Below, one piece after another: positions 60,229 through 64,000 of a DNA stretch of 64,000 bases. The notes beneath the pieces were generated by a model. It had not been told where the DNA came from. It made no database searches and saw only the letters and a program-made list of their open reading frames with translations. The position numbers were made by a program, and so were the translations under genes. Each line of letters opens with the position of its first letter. Position 1 is the stretch's first letter. Origin of the DNA: Thermococcus sp. (lineage in GTDB: Archaea; Methanobacteriota_B; Thermococci; Thermococcales; Thermococcaceae); assembly GCF_026988555.1 (NCBI RefSeq), contig NZ_JALSLB010000054.1, positions 1 to 64,000 on the forward strand, read 5' to 3'.

Positions 60229-61230
60229 TCAAAGCATCTTAACGTCCTCTGGGGAGCGTATCTCAACCACCTCGCGGTTCACGAGCGCCTCCAGGACCTC
60301 CCCCCTGAGAACGGCGAGGAGATTTCTAACCGCCTGGAAGCCCATGTCCTCCATGGCCTCCCTCGAAAGGCCGGCGTGGTGGGGGGTCAGAACAGTCTCC
60401 CACTCATGTTCAAAGAGTTCGTGCTTCTGAACTGGCTCGTTTTCAAAGACGTCCGTTGCGTAGCCCTTCAGCTTTCCTTCTTCAATGGCCTTCACGAGGG
60501 CCTTCTCGTCTACCAGCGTCCCGCGCCCGATGTTGACGAGGTATTTGCCTTCGAGGAGTTCCAGCCTCTCCGCGTTTATGATGTGATATGTCTCCGGTGT
60601 GGACGGCAGGGCCAGAATCACGATATCGCTTTCCCGCAGAACATCTTCGAGCGGCATATATCTGGCCCTGACTTCCTTTTCAATATCGGGCTTCTGAGAG
60701 CGGGACCAGTAGAGTATCTCCGTGCCCATCGCCTTCATTCTTCTCGCTATGGCCTTTCCAATGGCACCCATGCCGAGGATTCCAACTTTCTTCCCGTAGA
60801 CCGTTTCTATGTCCCTGAACCCGCTCCAGACGGTTCTGTGGGAGTCCCACTTCCCGGCACGAATGAAGCTGTCGGAGTAGGCGATCTTCCTGAGGAGCGC
60901 TATGGTCAGACCGACGGCGAACTCGGCAACTGCCTCGCTCAGAACACCGGCTACCTTCGTTACGTAGATTCCCCTCTTCGTTGCTGCCTCAACATCAACG
61001 TGGTCGTAGCCGGCGGAATGGCAGCTGATGACCTTCAGCCTTTCAGCCCTCTCGATGACTTCGCGCGGAAACCTGTTCAAAGGGGAGATTATGACGCCAT
61101 CAACCTCTCCTATCCTTTCTTTGAGCTCATCGACGCTTGGATACAGTATGGATTCAACGTCCGCGTACTTCTTGAGCTCCTCAACGGGCTTGCTCTTCAT
61201 CTTAAAGAGAACGGCCACCTTCGGCCTCAT
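60229..61230 (-). CDS. D-isomer-specific 2-hydroxyacid dehydrogenase
   Basis: 333 residues. NAD(P) Rossmann motif GILGMGAIGKAIARRMKAMG near 150; catalytic Arg in NIGRGTLVDE, Glu in FENEPVQ and His in PHHAGLS. The substrate domain has SCHSAGYDHVDV. The family includes glyoxylate/hydroxypyruvate reductase and phosphoglycerate dehydrogenase; the WSRS after the nucleotide strand suggests NADP(H) use. The exact substrate cannot be set from this. Confidence 0.9.
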   Translation of the reverse strand: MRPKVAVLFKMKSKPVEELKKYADVESILYPSVDELKERIGEVDGVIISPLNRFPREVIERAERLKVISCHSAGYDHVDVEAATKRGIYVTKVAGVLSEAVAEFAVGLTIALLRKIAYSDSFIRAGKWDSHRTVWSGFRDIETVYGKKVGILGMGAIGKAIARRMKAMGTEILYWSRSQKPDIEKEVRARYMPLEDVLRESDIVILALPSTPETYHIINAERLELLEGKYLVNIGRGTLVDEKALVKAIEEGKLKGYATDVFENEPVQKHELFEHEWETVLTPHHAGLSREAMEDMGFQAVRNLLAVLRGEVLEALVNREVVEIRSPEDVKML

Positions 61231-61350
61231 GGTATCACCTTAAGATGCTTATCGAAACGGCCCTAATAAGGTTTTGCATGGTATGGAGAAATCCTGGTGC
61301 CACCGGGAAAACTTAAAAACTTTTCCGGTTTCTCCCTCTAGGTGGTGCAG

Positions 61351-62802
61351 ATGGCGGGTAAAGTTAAGAGGAAAAAGTGGAGCGAGAATTTCAGCGAGTG
61401 GTACAACGAGCTTGTGGAGATGGCTGAAATTCAGGACAAGAGATATCCGGTCAAGGGAATGAACATCTGGCTCCCGTACGGGCTGAAAATCATGAGGAAC
61501 ATTGAGAGGTTCATCCACTCCGAGATGGAGAGGACCGGACACGAGGAGGTTCTCTTCCCGGCGCTCATCCCCGAGACAGAGTTCCAGAAGGAGGCCGAAC
61601 ACATAGCCGGCTTCGAGGGAGAAGTTTTTTGGGTCACCCACGCCGGTCACGATCCCCTCGACGTCAGGCTCATCCTCCGTCCTACGAGCGAGACGGCGAT
61701 GTACTCAATGTTCTCGCTTTGGATAAGGTCGCACGCCGACCTGCCCTTCAAAGTCTATCAGATAGTTAACGTTTACCGCTACGAGACCAAGCACACGAGG
61801 CCCCTTATCAGGGTCAGGGAAATCAGCAGGTTCTTCGAGGCCCACACAGCCCATGACAGCTACGAGGACGCCGAGAGGCAGATAAAGGAGGATCTTGAGA
61901 TATTTGACAACCTCGCGAGGTTCCTCGCGATTCCCTACATCGTCTCCAATCGCCCCGACTGGGACAAGTTCCCCGGTGCCTACTACTCCCTTGGAGCCGA
62001 GGTCATGATGCCCGACGGCAGGACGCTCCAGATAGGCACCATGCACAACTACCGCCAGAACTTCGCAAAGGCCTACAACATCCAGTACGAGACGGAGAGC
62101 GGCGACCACGAGTACGTCCACCAGACCACCTTCGGAATGAGCGAGAGGCTTTTGGCGGCGGTCATGGCCATACACGGCGACGACAGTGGTCTTGTCCTTC
62201 CCCCTACCATCGCCCCGATACAGGTCGTGGTCGTCCCGATACCGAAGAAAGACGCCGAGGCCGACGTCTTTGCCTACGCGAGGGAGATAGCGGAAGAGCT
62301 CAGGAACGCCGGGATACGCGTCCATGTGGACGAGCGCGATATAAGACCCGGAAGGAAGTACTACGACTGGGAGCTGAAGGGAGTTCCCCTCAGGATAGAG
62401 GTAGGCCCGAGAGACGTTGAGGGAAAGAAGGCTGTCCTCGCGAGGCGCGATACGCTCACCAAGGAGGTCATTGATAGGACTGAACTCGTCGATGCCGTCA
62501 GGAGGACCTTCGACGAGATCATGGAGAACCTTTACAGCCGTGCGAAGGCGTTACTTGAGAGCCACATCAAGCGCGTTGACACCATCGAGGAAGCGAAGGA
62601 AGTTTTCGAGGACAGGCGCGGTATAGTGGAAATCGCGTGGTGCGGTGAGGAGAGCTGCGGGCTTGAGATGGAGGAAATACTGGACGCCAAGATGCTCGGA
62701 ACCCCGTATCCGGACGAAGAGGCCAGAGCCCCGGAAGGGAAGAAGTGCCCGGTCTGCGGCAGGGAGGCCAAGTTCATAGCGAGGTTCGCGAGAACCTACT
62801 AA
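61351..62802 (+). CDS. proS: Prolyl-tRNA synthetase (archaeal/eukaryal type)
   Basis: 483 residues from ATG 61351 (GGTGGTGCAG; a GTG at 61342 is in frame). Class II motifs: [16 protein letters not shown], motif 2 [23 protein letters not shown] and [16 protein letters not shown], motif 3 region [21 protein letters not shown]. The C-terminal zinc site with WCGEESCG and CPVCGREA and the last Tyr are typical of the archaeal form. It charges tRNA-Pro and has its own promoter (ACTTAAAAACTTTT near 61,310). Confidence 0.97.
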   Translation: MAGKVKRKKWSENFSEWYNELVEMAEIQDKRYPVKGMNIWLPYGLKIMRNIERFIHSEMERTGHEEVLFPALIPETEFQKEAEHIAGFEGEVFWVTHAGHDPLDVRLILRPTSETAMYSMFSLWIRSHADLPFKVYQIVNVYRYETKHTRPLIRVREISRFFEAHTAHDSYEDAERQIKEDLEIFDNLARFLAIPYIVSNRPDWDKFPGAYYSLGAEVMMPDGRTLQIGTMHNYRQNFAKAYNIQYETESGDHEYVHQTTFGMSERLLAAVMAIHGDDSGLVLPPTIAPIQVVVVPIPKKDAEADVFAYAREIAEELRNAGIRVHVDERDIRPGRKYYDWELKGVPLRIEVGPRDVEGKKAVLARRDTLTKEVIDRTELVDAVRRTFDEIMENLYSRAKALLESHIKRVDTIEEAKEVFEDRRGIVEIAWCGEESCGLEMEEILDAKMLGTPYPDEEARAPEGKKCPVCGREAKFIARFARTY

Positions 62803-62845
62803 ACCTCGATCTCCCTTCTTATTCTACGCTAAATATAAAAGGGAG

Positions 62846-63256
62846 TCAAAAGCCGAAGGTTTTAGTCCAGTTGATTCCCCTCTCCTGAAGGGCGGTCCTG
62901 AGCATATTGATCGCAGCCTCAATGTACAGATATGCCTTTCTTATGTGAATGCTAAAGATCATCCATCCGAAGTCCCGGTAGTCCGTGGGTATGCCGTACT
63001 GCATGGACTCGTTGTATTCCCTACTAGCGTTTGTGTAGAGGTCCATAGCGAGCTCCAGGGTCTTGTTGCTGACGTTTGCCTGGACACTGAGATTGTAGAG
63101 CCCGTTGAATTTCTGGTCATCGCTCCGGTACATGTAGTACCAAGCGAGGGACTGTTTCAGGAAGTTCTTGTAGTTCCACTGGAGCGCTCCGGCGGTTCCT
63201 GCAAGAGGAGCCAAAAGGACAAACGCCGCCAGTATGAGCACAGCGACCTTTCTCAT
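62846..63256 (-). CDS. Small secreted helical protein, unknown function
   Basis: 136 residues from ATG 63256 (GGAGGAGGTGGGATT). Signal peptide about 1-24 (AVLILAAFVLLAPLAGTAGA). The mature part is helical (LQWNYKNFLKQSLAWYYMY, NKTLELAMDLYTNASREYNE, IHIRKAYLYIEAAINML). Shares the general style of the secreted helical protein at 55,898-57,079, but no clear repeat match was seen. A TATA-like element ATATTTAAAAG lies upstream at about 63,291-63,303 on the minus strand. Confidence 0.78.
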   Translation of the reverse strand: MRKVAVLILAAFVLLAPLAGTAGALQWNYKNFLKQSLAWYYMYRSDDQKFNGLYNLSVQANVSNKTLELAMDLYTNASREYNESMQYGIPTDYRDFGWMIFSIHIRKAYLYIEAAINMLRTALQERGINWTKTFGF

Positions 63257-63344
63257 AATCCCACCTCCTCCAAATGTATCCATTTGTCAAGACTTTTAAA
63301 TATTCCTCCGTGAAGCTTTAAAAGCCAGGTGTCAATGGACGACT

Positions 63345-64000
63345 ATGCTGCTCGGAATCCACGACGGTCACGACGCCGGTGCGGTTCTCATAGACGGGGA
63401 TAGGTTATTCGCTGTCAATGAGGAGAGACTCAACGGGATTAAAAAATATCGAGGATTCCCGGTCTTGAGCCTGAAAAAGGTCATGGAGATAGCCGGAGCA
63501 GAACCGGAGGACGTTGAGATTATAGCCGTTGCCGGCATATTCAGGAAGAGGAAGCGCCTTCTTGAGATTGAAGAGAACCTCCGCGCGGTTTTTGGGAAGG
63601 AGTTCAAGAGGAAAGTAACTTTTGTTGAGCACCACCTGGCCCACTCAGCCGCGGCCTACTACACCTCGGGCTGGAGAGACGCCCTCTCAGTGAGTATCGA
63701 TGCCGCCGGGGATGGGCTGAGCGCCTCGGTTTACGCCGCGAGAGACGGCGAGATGATACGAATCGCTCAGAGCACTTACCTAGACTCCCTGGGCGACTTC
63801 TACGCCTCAGTTACAGAGCTTCTCGGCTTCAAGCCGATGCGTCACGAGGGTAAGGTGATGAGCTTGGCCGCCTACGGCAGGCCAACCTACGACCTGAGCT
63901 CAATAATCGAGCTGAACGGTCTGAGCTTCGACAACCATCTCAGGTTTATCGGGATTGAGGCCACGAGGAAGCTCGCCGAGCTCTTTGACTACCCCCTCAG
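63345..64000 (+). CDS. Carbamoyltransferase (NodU/TobZ-like), N-terminal part
   Basis: Open to the end of the window, 218 codons. The ASKHA-type N-terminal domain is visible: LLGIHDGHDAGAVLIDGDRL, EERLNGIKKYRGFP, the metal motif HHLAHSAAAYYTSG and SIDAAGDGLSASVY, RHEGKVMSLAAYG. These enzymes use ATP and carbamoyl phosphate to put carbamoyl groups on small molecules or, in HypF, on a hydrogenase maturation protein. Without the C-terminal part the subgroup cannot be set. ATG 63345 chosen; the ribosome site is weak (CCAGGTG 17 bases before). Confidence 0.88.
   Translation, partial: MLLGIHDGHDAGAVLIDGDRLFAVNEERLNGIKKYRGFPVLSLKKVMEIAGAEPEDVEIIAVAGIFRKRKRLLEIEENLRAVFGKEFKRKVTFVEHHLAHSAAAYYTSGWRDALSVSIDAAGDGLSASVYAARDGEMIRIAQSTYLDSLGDFYASVTELLGFKPMRHEGKVMSLAAYGRPTYDLSSIIELNGLSFDNHLRFIGIEATRKLAELFDYPL

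Noticed and set aside
1-64000. CRISPR array, rRNA or replication origin
   Set aside because: No regularly spaced repeats, no rRNA-like stretch and no origin boxes with cdc6 were seen.

Overview
The window is a piece of a hyperthermophilic archaeon of the order Thermococcales, most likely a Thermococcus. The signs are: superoxide reductase with rubredoxin and rubrerythrin (oxygen defence of anaerobic archaea), archaeal PurO and PurP, sulfide-type Thi4, ThiD-ThiN, RaSEA (archaeosine), a Kor gene set ordered D-A-B-C-A-B-C, archaeal TATA boxes, and very regular GGTGA/GGTGG ribosome binding sites about five bases before ATG. No rRNA, tRNA, CRISPR array or intact insertion sequence was recognised.

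Layout. 1-4,100: copper block (Met/His-rich membrane protein, CopR, CopA, thioredoxin-like protein). 4,130-6,200: membrane-anchored SagB-type nitroreductase and membrane proteins. 6,219-17,680: a long oxidative-stress island: ferritin-VIT1 fusion, superoxide reductase, rubredoxin, rubrerythrin, BCP and Prx6-type peroxiredoxins, two ferritin-like proteins, NADH:rubredoxin oxidoreductase and flavodiiron protein. Inside it lies a regulator/DUF2249-DUF1858/DUF438-hemerythrin-PAS/M24-like cluster with matching palindromes at its promoters. 17,793-19,084: MscS channel and a dead sodium:solute symporter. 19,074-21,246: purine genes purO-purP-purC. 21,243-26,432: thiamine genes thiC, thi4 and thiD-thiN, split by a secreted orphan whose two flanks carry an 81-bp direct repeat. 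26,680-33,896: CPBP protease, FKBP, cysS, phosphoribosyltransferase, DUF4932-like protein, orphan metal-binding protein. 33,928-38,728: a BMP-type nucleoside ABC transporter whose substrate-binding lipoprotein is circularly permuted. 38,851-46,166: ftsY, a family of small membrane proteins ending in cysteine next to a secreted C39-like peptidase, surE, RaSEA. 46,325-51,710: seven-gene 2-oxoacid:ferredoxin oxidoreductase cluster. 51,760-64,000: DUF192, PTPS-like enzyme, metG, a membrane-anchored winged-helix protein, two TauE/SafE exporters, M42 peptidase, hydroxyacid dehydrogenase, proS and a truncated carbamoyltransferase.

How the genes work together. Electrons from NAD(P)H pass through the oxidoreductase at 13,468-14,559 to rubredoxin, and from there to superoxide reductase, rubrerythrin and the flavodiiron protein. 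Superoxide, peroxide and O2/NO are reduced without making O2, while ferritin-like and VIT1 proteins hold iron. Thi4 and ThiC make the two halves of thiamine and ThiD-ThiN joins the pathway. The two Kor complexes appear to share one ferredoxin-like delta subunit.

The strongest unusual points are the circularly permuted BMP lipoprotein, the duplicated divergent thi promoter around an orphan gene, the palindrome-linked hemerythrin/DUF438 cluster with a metal-site-degenerate M24 protein, and the Cys-terminal membrane protein family beside a secreted cysteine peptidase. All family names come from reading motifs by eye; no database search was run.
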